Shown: positions 33,890 to 44,035 of the stretch, piece by piece
Layout: every line of letters starts with the position of its first letter
Position numbering within the stretch: position 1 is the first letter of the stretch
Assembly (NCBI GenBank): GCA_963969495.1
Contig: OZ018324.1
Span: forward strand, 158,380,758 to 158,444,757
Source: Ceratothoa steindachneri
Taxonomy: Eukaryota > Arthropoda > Malacostraca > Isopoda > Cymothoidae
DNA length: 64,000 nt
Direction of reading: 5' to 3'
Translations under genes and position numbers: made by a program
The notes under the pieces: model-generated
Databases searched by the model: none
The model's input: the letters and a program-made list of their open reading frames with translations, nothing else
Told to the model about the DNA's origin: nothing

Positions 33890-34734
33890 TGTGAGGGAAT
33901 GCCCTCAAAGGACCACCGTGAGAGAAGGCCCCTTGGAAATACCCCTTTATTCTTTCTAGACCACGTGAGCCAGCGTGAGAATTTTAGAAATTCGATGAAG
34001 AATCCGTCACTCACTTAATTACCCGTCCCAGCTGTGTTTTTTTCAGACGCCGATCGTCCCCCCCAACCCCCCTCCCCTGCGATAACGCTGTTCGCGGCCA
34101 TATTTACCCTACCCCCATATCGTGAGGCGTTATCATGAATTGTGTTTGCTTAGACTGGCGCCAAGGATCCTTTGGGGACCGCAAGGCCCTGAGGCGTCTA
34201 TCAGAACAGCCATTCAGGTATTTAACCTGAAGTTCACCATCTCTCGAGGAGATTGAAAGTCCGCCATCTACTCCGTCCGGACTGCCGTCTGTTTCCCGTG
34301 ACCCCCGTAACTCGTCATCGAAGATCTCATCAGCAGATCTACCTTCGTTAATCTTTGGACCCTGCTCAGAGGAAAGCTATTGAGCCCCCTTCTTCCCGGA
34401 GAGTAGGGCGGCCCTCTCATCTCCATCACCCCTTCAATATTCCCGTCTTTCAAGACTGAGACTCCCTGCCGATCAGCAGAATCGTCTCGAGTTGAGATTA
34501 CGTCACTCTGGAGGAAAGAAAATCTCATTCTTCATCACGAAGTAATCCAACCTCATCTTTGAGTCCTCCTAGTCAGGACTCCCGGAAGTATCTTTGTAAA
34601 GACCTGCGCTGTTGTTTTCCACCCCCCATCTCATTCGCCTGCGCTTGAAGGTAAAGCGATCGTGTATAATCTTGCCCAGATTACCTCATTAATCTTTACT
34701 TAATTAACTACAATAAATAAATTGTTCTCTACTT

Positions 34735-34736
<2 letters not shown>
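33890..34736 (+). repeat. Solo LTR, same family as the gypsy LTR at 22.2-22.95 kb
   Basis: Starts TGTGAGGGAATGCCC right after the RT codons. It aligns by eye, in opposite orientation, with the gypsy LTR through shared blocks such as GAATTTTAGAA, GCGATAACG, GACTTTCAATCTCCTCG (complement here) and CAGAGGAAAGC. It ends near TTGTTCTCTACTTTG where a (TA)n tract begins. No internal gypsy sequence accompanies it, as expected of LTR-LTR recombination. A 4-5-bp target duplication could not be confirmed. Confidence 0.7.

Positions 34737-34798
<62 letters not shown>
34737..34798. repeat. (TA)n microsatellite, left of mariner
   Basis: About 31 TA units ending exactly at the mariner left inverted repeat. 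Confidence 0.98.
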
Positions 34799-34799
<1 letters not shown>

Positions 34800-35707
34800 G
34801 AGAGGTGGTCAATAAGTTTTGCAATTCGGATAAAAGGAAACGAGATATGAGGAAAAGTGTTTTAATATTTGTCAATGTAATTGCGCCACTTGTCCCTGAG
34901 GCTTCGAATTCCCGACAACCAGAAATCTCCCGACTGCTGTTCAATCCACTTCTGGACGGCGAACTGGACATCTTCATCGCCCCCAAACCGGCGTCCACGC
35001 ACTGCAGCCTTGAGCTGGCGGAATAAAAAGTAGTCGCTGGGGGCCAAATCTGGACTGTAGGGGGAAAAGTTAAGCTGTTCGAATCCGCTCTCGCGCAGGG
35101 CAGCTTGTGCCACTCTGGCATTGTGGACTTTAACGACGTTGAAGTCGATCATGGGGCGTGACGTTTCTAGGGACCCAACGGGCAGAGACCTTGGTCATGG
35201 ACAAATTGTCATGGATGATGTTGATAACACTTCCATGTGATATTTCAAGTTCTCGCTCGATTTCTTCGACCTTCACTCGTCGATTTTCGAGGATCATCCT
35301 CTCCACACGGGCCACATTGTTTTCGTTGGTCACGTCTGACGAGCGTCCTAGACGGGGGTAATCTCCAAGGGACACACGACCATGGCGGAACTCCCTATTC
35401 CAGCGAGCAATAGTTGCATACGAAGGGGCGGTGTCTGTGTACATTGAAACCATGTATTCATGGATCTCTTTTGCATTCTTGCCTTCCTTGGTCAAAAATT
35501 TGATCAGTGCGCGGTGCTCAACCTTCTCCATTGTTGAAAAAATTGCGACTGACGATCTGCGATCAGCTACTGCTTCTTAAATAGACGAGGCAGGAGCGTG
35601 CGACTGCAGGTTCTGACTTGTCATAACTTATCCTCACGCCCCCACAAACAGCCACTTCCCTTCCTCTGTTTTGCCCTACTGATTCGCAAAACTTATTGCC
35701 GCTCCTC

Positions 35708-35708
<1 letters not shown>
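34799..35708 (-). mobile_element. Internally deleted mariner element inside (TA)n
   Basis: A 910-bp element with terminal inverted repeats (CGAGAGGTGGTC... left; CGAGGAGCGGCA... on the complement at the right, both continuing AATAAGTTTTGC). It has TA on each side and lies within a (TA)n tract. The minus-strand N-terminal half of the transposase (35,531-35,130) has two helix-turn-helix regions, then GSVINIIHDNLSMTKVSARW. The C-terminal half (35,152-34,800) has RVAQAALRESGFEQL, YSPDLAPSDYFLF and the closing RW block. The catalytic segment holding the first two Asp residues is missing (about 130 residues); only the third Asp (SPDLAPSD) remains. It is a dead deletion derivative, movable only in trans. 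Confidence 0.9.

Positions 35709-35778
<70 letters not shown>
35709..35778. repeat. (TA)n microsatellite, right of mariner
   Basis: About 35 TA units starting immediately after the mariner right end. With 34,737-34,798 it is likely one original tract split by the insertion. Confidence 0.98.
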
Positions 35779-35781
<3 letters not shown>

Positions 35782-36000
35782 TGCACCTTGACAAGCCATT
35801 AATCTAAACCCGATCAACCGTAATTCGCACTCTTTATTAATCGCCCAGACATATCTCCAGCGGCCTGTGGTCAGCTGTCTGTCTGTGCTTGTGCAAGACT
35901 CTGAACGCCGAGCTAGTTTACACAGGTATAACTCGACAGTCACTCTGTAGACATCGTGATGAGGAACGTCGTGATGTAGACATCGTGATGTGACTTCGTC
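35779..36000. other. Unassigned 220 bp between (TA)n and resumed LINE
   Basis: Not recognisable as LTR, mariner or RT. It contains two copies of GTAGACATCGTGATG near 35,947 and 35,975. The RT palm motif A region expected here in the LINE is absent. Confidence 0.4.
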
Positions 36001-36882
36001 ATAGACAGAAGGGCGCATATCATGATCGAAGAGCACAAAGGATCAGAATTCGAACTCAAAGCGGGTGTTACCCACGGGAGCTGCCTGAGCCCTCTGCTTT
36101 ACCTGCTCTTCACCATCGACGACCTCCCTACCCCAATACACAGGGACACGATGTATCTGCAGTACGCAGATGACGTCACGCAGATCGTCTCCAGTAGGGT
36201 AAAGAAAGCAAGGGATCAGGCGATCAGCACTATAGCAGAAATTTCTAACATCAACCAATACGAGAAAAGATAGAAAATCCGGACAAATAGGGGCAAAATA
36301 AAGATTCTCTCGCTGTACCGCAATTCGACGTGGCCCATTGTAATAGATGGGAGTAGATATGGCTACTCCGCCGAAGGCACCATCCTAGGCCTAAAAATCT
36401 CTGACCATAGATACTCGAGTCAGTACAATGAGATGCAAAATATGGCGAAGAGAGAAATCTCTAAGCTATATAGGTTTAGAAATCTTAGCTCTGCGAATAC
36501 CAGGAAAATATACCTGATGTTAATCCGGCCTAAGCTCATCTACCCTGCAGAGGTGACTCTAACGGCCAGTAAGACCGCTATGCGCAGTGTCCAGCGAGTG
36601 CAGAATTCTGCATCTCTATGCAGAAACAAAACCAGACGAAGAGAGTATCTTCAGCAAAGGGACCTGCACCGCAGACAACTTCTGGTGCCCATCAATGTCG
36701 AAACACAGAAACTGGCCAAAAAGGTCTGGTCAACATTGACCAATGATATCATCCCAGAACTAAGAAGAACAGGTGGCAACTTAAATATCCCTGCCAGATT
36801 GCGTGAGACAGTCGCACGAAATCGACATTTCCCAAGCACTAGACTCTACACCGAGGAAAACACTACACCGCTTTACACATAA
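36001..36882 (+). pseudogene. Non-LTR ORF2, RT palm to C-terminus
   Basis: The same LINE resumes: IDRRAHIMIEEHKGSEFEL, then AGVTHGSCLSPLLY, then MYLQYADDVTQIV with catalytic YADD at 36,162-36,173, a thumb region (GTILGLKISDHR) and a long C-terminal part to a stop at 36,880-36,882. One stop near 36,272 interrupts it. No RNase H is seen. The piece continues the ORF2 that broke off at 33,889, minus about 70-100 residues around RT motif A. Confidence 0.82.
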
Positions 36883-37162
36883 ACAAGATAGAGTACGACA
36901 CAACAAATATAAGACAGAATTTATAATCACAACTAATGAAAAACAAACAAATACAACCATAACAAAAACACGAGGTAAAAGAATAAATTAGATCACTAAT
37001 AAAGCACGAAAGCGAAAAAATGCACGAAGACTAAATAAACAAAACAAGGAGACAAATACACATGAAGTATATAAAGAAGAACACAAACAGAAATAAACAG
37101 ACAAGTCAACACTAATAAACAGAACGTACAAAAGAAAAAAATCAGTAATTTAAAGTAAACAA
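36883..37162 (+). other. A-rich 3' tail of the LINE
   Basis: A-rich sequence (AAACAAACAAATACAACC and similar) follows the ORF2 stop and probably represents the 3' UTR and tail. No gene. Confidence 0.5.
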
Positions 37163-37267
37163 ATGCCCGCGATACCCCTCAAACTAGGGCAAACCCTTTC
37201 CTTTTTATTATCTATCTTCTACTACTATCCATATCTTCCACTATTGAGTACATCAGAATTCCATTTC

Positions 37268-37310
37268 TGTTCATTCCCTGAAGATGACCTAACACAGTCG
37301 AAAAAGCCTA
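37268..37310 (+). ncRNA. PLE-type terminal motif (plus orientation)
   Basis: CCTGAAGATGACCTAACACA continues GTCGAAAAAGCC: a GAC/GTC stem between a CTGAAGAT box and GAAA. It points towards the (TA)n tract at 37,454, 150 bp away. Confidence 0.55.
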
Positions 37311-37453
37311 GGATAAAGAATGTCATTCGCGGATGTTTTTTCTCGCCTCGAAGACTCCGTTAAAAAACTTGTAAGAAATATTAAGAAAATACAAGTTAAA
37401 ATTAATAACGCTGCCACAGCTGTGGTGCATACAACATGGCCTTTTACCTAATC

Positions 37454-37478
37454 ATATATATATATATATATATATATG
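37454..37478. repeat. Short (TA)n tract between two convergent PLE-type motifs
   Basis: Twelve TA units. The motif at 37,268 (plus) and that at 37,545 (minus) both face it. Confidence 0.95.
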
Positions 37479-37544
37479 AAAAAAGCTCACAAAGTGCACG
37501 TGAGTCAAAGTTATGCAGATACACCCACAAAGGAAAATGAAAAA

Positions 37545-37595
37545 CGGTTCCGAGCGCTTTCGTCTTTATTCTTAAAGACCTTTTCAAGGAATGAA
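37545..37595 (-). ncRNA. PLE-type terminal motif (minus orientation)
   Basis: The minus strand reads CCTTGAAAAGGTCTTTAAGA, then ATAAAGACGAAAGCGCTCGG: a perfect six-pair GTCTTT/AAAGAC stem, a short loop, then GAAAGCGC. It is the clearest hammerhead-like example in the window, though CTGATGA is replaced by TTGAAAA. A (TA)n tract lies about 70 bp downstream at 37,478. Confidence 0.62.
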
Positions 37596-37669
37596 CAGGA
37601 GGCTGGACATACATTGCCTTAAAGAGCGCAAGGGGGATTAAACTACCCACCCCTTTGTGTGGGTGTATT

Positions 37670-37862
<193 letters not shown>

Positions 37863-37879
37863 GCTCTGAATAAATGTGG

Positions 37880-38053
37880 TTAACTTGTCCATCAAGATTT
37901 ACAACTGAGAAGAGTTCAATCGCCTGTGGAGGTTGTAAGTGAGAAAATTCAAAAGAAGCAAATTATAATTTGTTTCTTTCTTATATTTTCTATTTACAAC
38001 CACCACAGGGAATTGAAGTTCTCTTAGTTGCAAATCTTTATGGACAGGTTAAT
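37880..38053. repeat. Small inverted repeat (fold-back, 66-bp arms)
   Basis: The left arm (about 37,882-37,948) and right arm (about 37,985-38,052) are imperfect complements: AACTTGTCCATCAAGATTTA against AACCTGTCCATAAAGATTTG on the other strand, extending to GTGG(A/T)GGTTGTAA. The spacer is about 40 bp, and TTAA occurs at both ends. It looks like a MITE-size palindrome. Confidence 0.7.
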
Positions 38054-38793
38054 CATGAGAAAATTCACACTTTGTAGTGAATGAAAACAACACAATTTAT
38101 TTCTGACCAACAAATCCTATCTTTTCTAATTCAAGAAAATCCCTTTCAAATAAGCTGACCTAAGGGCTTAATTACAGGGCCGGAATTCAGGGATTAGAAT
38201 GCAAATATTGTTAGAATTTTAAACCAAATACAAATCCATAAGTGTAATGCTGAATTAACTGGTTATGAATTAGCCAAAATTGGGTAGTTGGGGCATATTA
38301 GTTCCCCTTGGACAATAAGATCATAAACATATGAGAAAACAATTTGATTTGGGCCATATCTTGCGTGACAAAGGGCTTGTTGTATGCGGTAGGACGTCGT
38401 TTTTTTAAGGAAAGTAAAATCACCTTTAATATAGTAAAAAAAAAAAACACACATTTATCAGGCAAAGGATTTTTCCACCATTTTTGACAGTGCTCTCCTA
38501 ACCCTTAGCTAAGCAGTGAAAACCTTTCCTGAAGAATTCATTTGATTTGATGAAATTCATGATTTGATATCCTTTCCCCCACTTTCAATTCAGAGTAAAC
38601 GGTGGAGTTTAGGTCCCGATGTAATGACAAATGAATTGTAATCACATGGTGTAAGAGCTTAGCAGAATATGGGGATGAGGAATAACAAACATCAAATAGT
38701 TTATTGGTACCTACAGGCAGATATATCAGTTCATACAAGGTAAGAAAGACCCTATTAAGAATATGACTATATGATTAATATATTTTGATTCTA
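38054..38793. other. No gene recognised
   Basis: AT-rich sequence without motifs; stops in all frames. Confidence 0.35.
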
Positions 38794-40095
38794 AAGGGTG
38801 CTCCAATAACTTGGACCGATTTTAAATGTGAATTAAGTTTAAGCGTCTAATTATTTTTTTCTTTTTCTTTCAGATTTAACAACTTCAGTCTTTGGCAATT
38901 TCAACCATGGAAAGATTAACAATCGAACAACGCGTTAAAGTTATTGAAGCCTATTACGAAAATGGGCGTTCAAACAAAAACGCATTTCAGGCACTTCGCG
39001 ATTTTTTGGTCAACATAATCGACCAACCGAGAGTGCAATTGGGAAAATTGTTCGTAAATTCAAACAAACCGGGCTGGTGGCAGATATGAAAACGCCATTG
39101 CGAGCTCGTTTACGCCGTTCAGCTGAAAACATTGCTGCAGTGCGCGAGAATGTGGCCGAAGATCCAGACACCTCTATTCGTCATCGCGCGCAGAAATTGA
39201 ACCTCTCAACAACAACGTTACATCTAATTTTGACAAAAGATTTGTCTGTACACGCTTACAAAATTCAATTGACGCAAGAACTGAAGACTGCTAACCATTT
39301 GAAGCGCCGTACATTCGTCAATTGGGTGCACGAGCAAAGACAAGCCAATGATGATTTTTCGCAAAAAATCATCTTTAGTGATGAAGCCCATTTTCACCTT
39401 GGTGGATTCGTTAATAAGCAGAATTGTCGCATTTGTGCTGATGAAAATCCCTCGAAGATCGTTGAAAAGCAACTGCATCCACAAAAGGACACTGCTTGGT
39501 GTGCATTTTTTGCTAGCGGAATCACTGGGTCGTATTTCTTCGAAAATGATGCCGGGAATTCTGTTACGTTGACAGGCGAGCGATACTGTGCCATGATAAC
39601 CAACTTTTTATGGCCTGAAATGAATTCTATGGATGTCGAAGATTTTTGGTTTCAAGAGGACGGCGCCACATGGCACACAGCCAGTGCAACAATGTCTTTA
39701 TTGAATGAGAAGTTCCCAGGTCACATCATCTCTCGAAACGGCGAGGTCAATTGGCTACCACGATCGTGTGACTTGACGCCTTTAGATTTCTTCCTTTGGG
39801 GTCATCGCAAAAGTAAGGTCTATGCCAACAAGCCAACAACAATTACACAGCTGAAGGATGAGATAATAAGGCATATTGGTGAGATCGAGGAGCAACTATG
39901 CAGAGAGGTCATCAAAACTTTTGACCATCGAGTGGAGGTGTGCCGCCGAAGCATTGGCGGACATTTAGGCGATATTATTTTTCACACATAATTGCCATGA
40001 CTCAAATAACATGATCCCATAGTGAAATCAATAAATTTTCACTAATAACACTTTTATTTACTGGTAACTTCGATCCGTCTTAATGGAACACCCTT
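38794..40095 (+). mobile_element. Complete IS630/mariner-type transposon
   Basis: A 1,302-bp element with terminal inverted repeats (AAGGGTGCTCCAATAACTTG at the left; AAGGGTGTTCCATTAAGACG on the complement at the right). It is flanked by TA at 38,792-38,793 and 40,096-40,097, the expected target duplication. One transposase gene fills it. It is the best-preserved transposon in the window, with a single frameshift, suggesting recent insertion. Confidence 0.92.
38907..39991 (+). pseudogene. IS630/mariner-type transposase with one frameshift
   Basis: The transposase cuts and joins element ends at TA sites. ATG at 38,907 gives MERLTIEQRVKVIEAYYENG, a helix-turn-helix start (DUF4817-like). At a T-run (39,002-39,007) the frame shifts. 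In the next frame PTESAIGKIVRKFKQTG and the rest run open to TAA at 39,989-39,991. Catalytic blocks are IIFSDEAHFHLGG, WFQEDGATWHTA and LPRSCDLTPLDFFLWG, giving three Asp with 36 residues between second and third. All three Asp are present. One added T in the run would restore the frame, so this is either a very young pseudogene or a homopolymer sequencing error. The cysteine in CRICADENP replaces the usual tryptophan. Confidence 0.92.
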
Positions 40096-40112
40096 TATTT
40101 CTGTTATATTAT

Positions 40113-41165
40113 CTAATATTTAGCTGCGAATTTGATTTTATTTTTGTTTATAAGCCTATCAAATTTGTTTTTCATAATTTGGGTGTTTGAAACACTGACT
40201 ACCTCTAGCGGTAGCCTATTCCAGACTTAAACGATGGGGCTGCTCAAAGCAAATTTTCCCCTGGATGATTTGAATTTCCACTTCCTCATATTTTTGTTGT
40301 TTCTTCTTATCGCTGCCATGCCTGAAAAATCAAACATATTTTTTTGACTATTTGACATGTTACTTAATAATTTATAAATTTCTATTTGTTCTCCCCACCT
40401 TTTCACCCTATGTTCGAGAGAAAAGAGATTGCGTTATCTACGCCTCGCCTCGTAGCTAAGATGTTCCATTCCCCTTATCATTTTCGCATAGCGACTGAAC
40501 TTGCTCCATTATGTCAACATCTCTAGTTAATTGTGGACACCAGAAAGGAACAGCATAATCTAACAAAGGTCTGACTAATGACTTGTATAGTTTTAACATA
40601 ATGTCTGCATTTCGTGTTCAAACGGAATTCCAGATAAATGATGCGACTCTTGTTGCTTTGTATTTACTTGTTACGCATTGACTGGAGAAATTTAATTTAT
40701 TCTTTATTTTAACTTCTAGATCTACTTGTTCTGTAGCCTCTATAATCTCGGTATCTTAAATATAGTATTTAAATTTAGGATTATTTTTTCCGGAGTGTCA
40801 AGCGCTACATTTGGAAACACATTAAGTTTCATACCAAAACGGTCGCACCATTTAATTACACTATTTAAGCAATTTGTAAACAATTTCGGTCTTCTTTATC
40901 ATTTATTATCCTTCCAAGTTTAATATCGTCAGCAAATGAATTTAATTGGCATTTTATTCCGGAATGGAGCCTTGAGGAAGTTCACTTGTGATCCGTACCA
41001 AGTCGGATCTCAACTCCGTATAAAAACATCCTTTGCTTACGATCTGTTAACCAACTTTTAATTCAAGTAATCGTATTGCTGTGAATGTGTATATTATTTA
41101 ACTTGGAAAAAACGATATTGAATTAGTTTAACCAAGGCTTTACCATAATCTAGATATATCACTTC
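40113..41165 (-). pseudogene. CR1-like LINE reverse transcriptase relic
   Basis: Minus strand, in order: VIYLDYGKA (motif A, about 41,160-41,135), WLTDRKQRMFLYGVE (about 41,050), ITSELPQGSI (motif B, about 40,985), a deletion, FADDIKLGRIINDK (about 40,945-40,900), WCDRFGMKLNV, LYKSLVRPLLDYAVPFW (about 40,590), FSLEHRVKRWGEQIEIYKLL (about 40,430-40,375) and the C-terminal WNRLPLEVV block to a TAG ending at 40,113. This is the CR1/L2 3' half. The segment after PQGS (LGPLLF and following) is deleted, and stops are scattered through it. The 5' break coincides with the 44-bp minisatellite. Confidence 0.85.
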
Positions 41166-41194
41166 GTAACTATTTAGAACCAGACTTGACAGAT

Positions 41195-41765
41195 TTTGCC
41201 ACAAACTTAGCAAATATCTTCTGTTTCCATGTAGCATATTCGCCACAAGCTTTGCAAATATCTTCTGTTTCCATGTAGCAGATTTGCCACAAACTTTGCA
41301 AATATCTTATGTTTCCATGTAGCAGATTTGCCACAAATTTTGCAAATATCTTATGTTTCCATGTAGCAGGTTTGCCACAAATTTTGCAAATACTTCTGGT
41401 TTCCATGTAGCAGATTTGCCACAAACTTTGCAAATATCTTATGTTTCCATGTAGCAGATTTGCCACAAATTTTGCAAATATATTTTGTTTCCATGTAGCA
41501 GATTTGCCACAAGCTTTGCAAATATCTTCTGTTTCCATGTAGCAGATTTGCCACAAATTTTGCAAATATCTTCTGTTTCCATGTAGCATATTCGCCACAA
41601 GCTTTGCAAATATCTTCTGTTTCCATGTAGCAGATTTGCCACAAACTTTGCAAATATCTTATGTTTCCATGTAGCAGATTTGCCACAAATTTTGCAAATA
41701 TCTTATGTTTCCATGTAGCAGATTTGCCACAAACTTTGCAAATATCTTCTGTTTCCATGTAGCTA
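41195..41765. repeat. 44-bp minisatellite, 13 units, with 352-bp higher-order period
   Basis: Units of exactly 44 bp (core GCAAATATCTTCTGTTTCCA then TGTAGCAGATTTGCCACAAA) differ at a few sites. Variants repeat with an eight-unit spacing: units 1-3 equal units 9-11, and the CATATTCGCC variant occurs at 41,235 and 41,587, exactly 352 bp apart. On the minus strand the monomer contains no TAA, TAG or TGA, so all three frames are open and three overlapping ORFs (142, 146 and 67 codons) result. Since 44 is not a multiple of 3, the protein period is 44 residues over three monomers. I treat these ORFs as artefacts. It lies between the broken CR1 and the PLE. Confidence 0.93.
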
Positions 41766-42559
41766 GCCTCTTGGCTCCAAGCTTGCCCCAAAGAATTCTC
41801 GGTAGTCTTTTATAGGCGATTCATTATTGACTGCATAATACTGTTCTGTAAAGAACAACATGCCTCTAAATTTCTCGATTTTTTTAACAAACAGCACCCT
41901 AAAATACAATTCTCAATGGACATAGAAAATAATGGCTTCCTGCTTTAATTAGACAGGGAGTTAACCCGCAGCACCACTGGATTATCTACAAGTGTATTTC
42001 GCAAGTACCTTTACCTGCCTAGCAACAAGCGTTTTTAGCTTTATTCAGCGGTCTTTCAAAACTAATTCTATTGACATTTTGCTACATAGAGCATTTAAAA
42101 TATGCCCAATTACAATCTATTACATGAAGAGTGTTCTTTTCTTAAGAAATCTTTTCAAGATAACGGATTCCCAACCCGTTTTACTGAAAACCTCATTAGG
42201 AAGTGTCTTGATATTTTCCTTAATCCAACTACAGATAAAAAGCCACGCCCTATAAACTCGTACACTTCTGATCGGTACACTTCTTTGGTCTACAAACATT
42301 AAAAATGACCTCTGAAATTCGTTCAATAATCCGCCTTCCCCTCAAAATCTACCCTTTTAGGATCTGAAGATAATCACCCCAAACTACTATAAAATAGGCT
42401 CGCTCTTTGGCTACAAAGACCGACTCCCTGAGGCTCGCCGCTCGAGGCGCTCGTGTAGAAATATTTGTGTACATTCTGTGATGCGACCGACCAACGTTGG
42501 CACAATGAGCCAAACTCTTCATTCATGACTCATGCCTATAATTCATATGGGATTGAAGC

Positions 42560-42881
<322 letters not shown>

Positions 42882-43145
42882 GCAAACCCACATTCAATGA
42901 ACAAACTTCGTCTTTCACAGGGCATATTGTACGTTAGACAGTTCCCCTTACTTTACCACTTTCATGCTAATTCGAATTAATGTTGCCATTATTAATGCAT
43001 TTACATTAACTATAGTTCCATTACCATAAATTATTTAATAAGTGGTATGTTAGACAATTCCCCATATGTTACCACTTCCATGTTAATTAGAATTACTTTG
43101 GTTACCATTACCAATGTATTTATATTTAGTATAATTTCAGTTCCC

Positions 43146-43185
43146 AGATGATGAGGTGAGGCTGGTCATCGAAACGTTGGTTTAT
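43146..43185 (+). ncRNA. PLE 3' terminal motif
   Basis: CAGATGATGAGGTGAGGCTG continues GTCATCGAAACGTTGG: a perfect GATGA/TCATC five-pair stem followed by GAAACGTTGG, then AATAAATGAAG. It is the same layout as at 29,955 and lies about 95 bp from the next (TA)n tract. Confidence 0.65.
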
Positions 43186-43272
43186 AAATAAATGAAGAAA
43201 AAACAAGCAATTCTTTTTCGCTGATCTGGTTCTCTTATATAGTGAAACTTCGGTTTATAAAGAACGGATCAC

Positions 43273-43276
<4 letters not shown>

Positions 43277-43352
<76 letters not shown>
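43277..43352. repeat. (TA)n microsatellite
   Basis: About 37 TA units at the PLE 3' end. Confidence 0.98.
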
Positions 43353-43354
<2 letters not shown>

Positions 43355-43439
43355 CAACACACCGCAAGAAAGAGAAATGGAATAATTTTTTTCTTCGGAA
43401 ATAATTATTTCCTACTTTGAAAAAATCCGAGCTGTGGGG

Positions 43440-44035
43440 ATGGGGGGCGAACCAAACACACTAAGGCCGTGAGTGGTTAAAGGCCCACTCCATGTATCCT
43501 GAAACAGTAGTCGCATACTATCAGACAATACTTTCACTCTCTCATTTATCCAAACTGTGCGCGACATACACATACCTACTGTAAGCCTAGTTTAAAATCT
43601 TGAAACTACACTTTCCTACCACTCCCTATATCTAGATACTAGTTCCTCCGACTCAGATTTCCCTATACCGTTCACTCCCACACGTAAAACAATAAATGAA
43701 TCCCTTTCAGTTCCTTTCACTATCCTTTCAATTCTCTAACTCTCTTCCGCTACATGTACACTTGCAAACAAACCCTCAGGCTCCTTTTGTGCTTGTGAAT
43801 CACTCACAAGCAGTTCAGACACTCCATTTGCTTCACATGCGCCTATAACTCCCCACCCCTTATCTTAGCTCTCATAATATCAGTGAACCGGTTACTACTA
43901 GTAATAGACTCAAACAAATAAACGTTACCTAGGTCCACTAGCCCCACGTTCTTAACACCGGCAGCCCAACCTCCACGAAGAACTGAAGCTGCCTCTCTGG
44001 CTACCTGTTTCCTTCCTCCCTTTACCACCCTCTAG
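43440..44035 (-). pseudogene. CR1-type LINE ORF1 esterase (SGNH-like) relic
   Basis: The minus strand around 43,735-43,620 reads RIERIVKGTERDSFIVLRVG followed by VNGIGKSESEELVSRYRE, then lower down INERVKVL and FQDTWSGPL. This is the order of the SGNH-hydrolase (esterase) domain reported in ORF1 of CR1-like LINEs (family: V-x-H-V-G-x-N-D, E-E-L-x-x-x-Y-R-x-L, N-x-R-L-x-x-L, F-x-D-x-W). The conserved HVGxND reads RVGVNG, so two key residues are changed. Upstream 44,028-43,843 is an open stretch with SNRFTDI, similar to the linker of such ORF1s. No RT follows on this strand. Confidence 0.65.

Noticed and set aside
41170..41791. Three overlapping minus-strand ORFs of 142, 146 and 67 codons
   Set aside because: All come from the 44-bp minisatellite, whose monomer lacks stops on that strand; overlap in three frames argues against coding.
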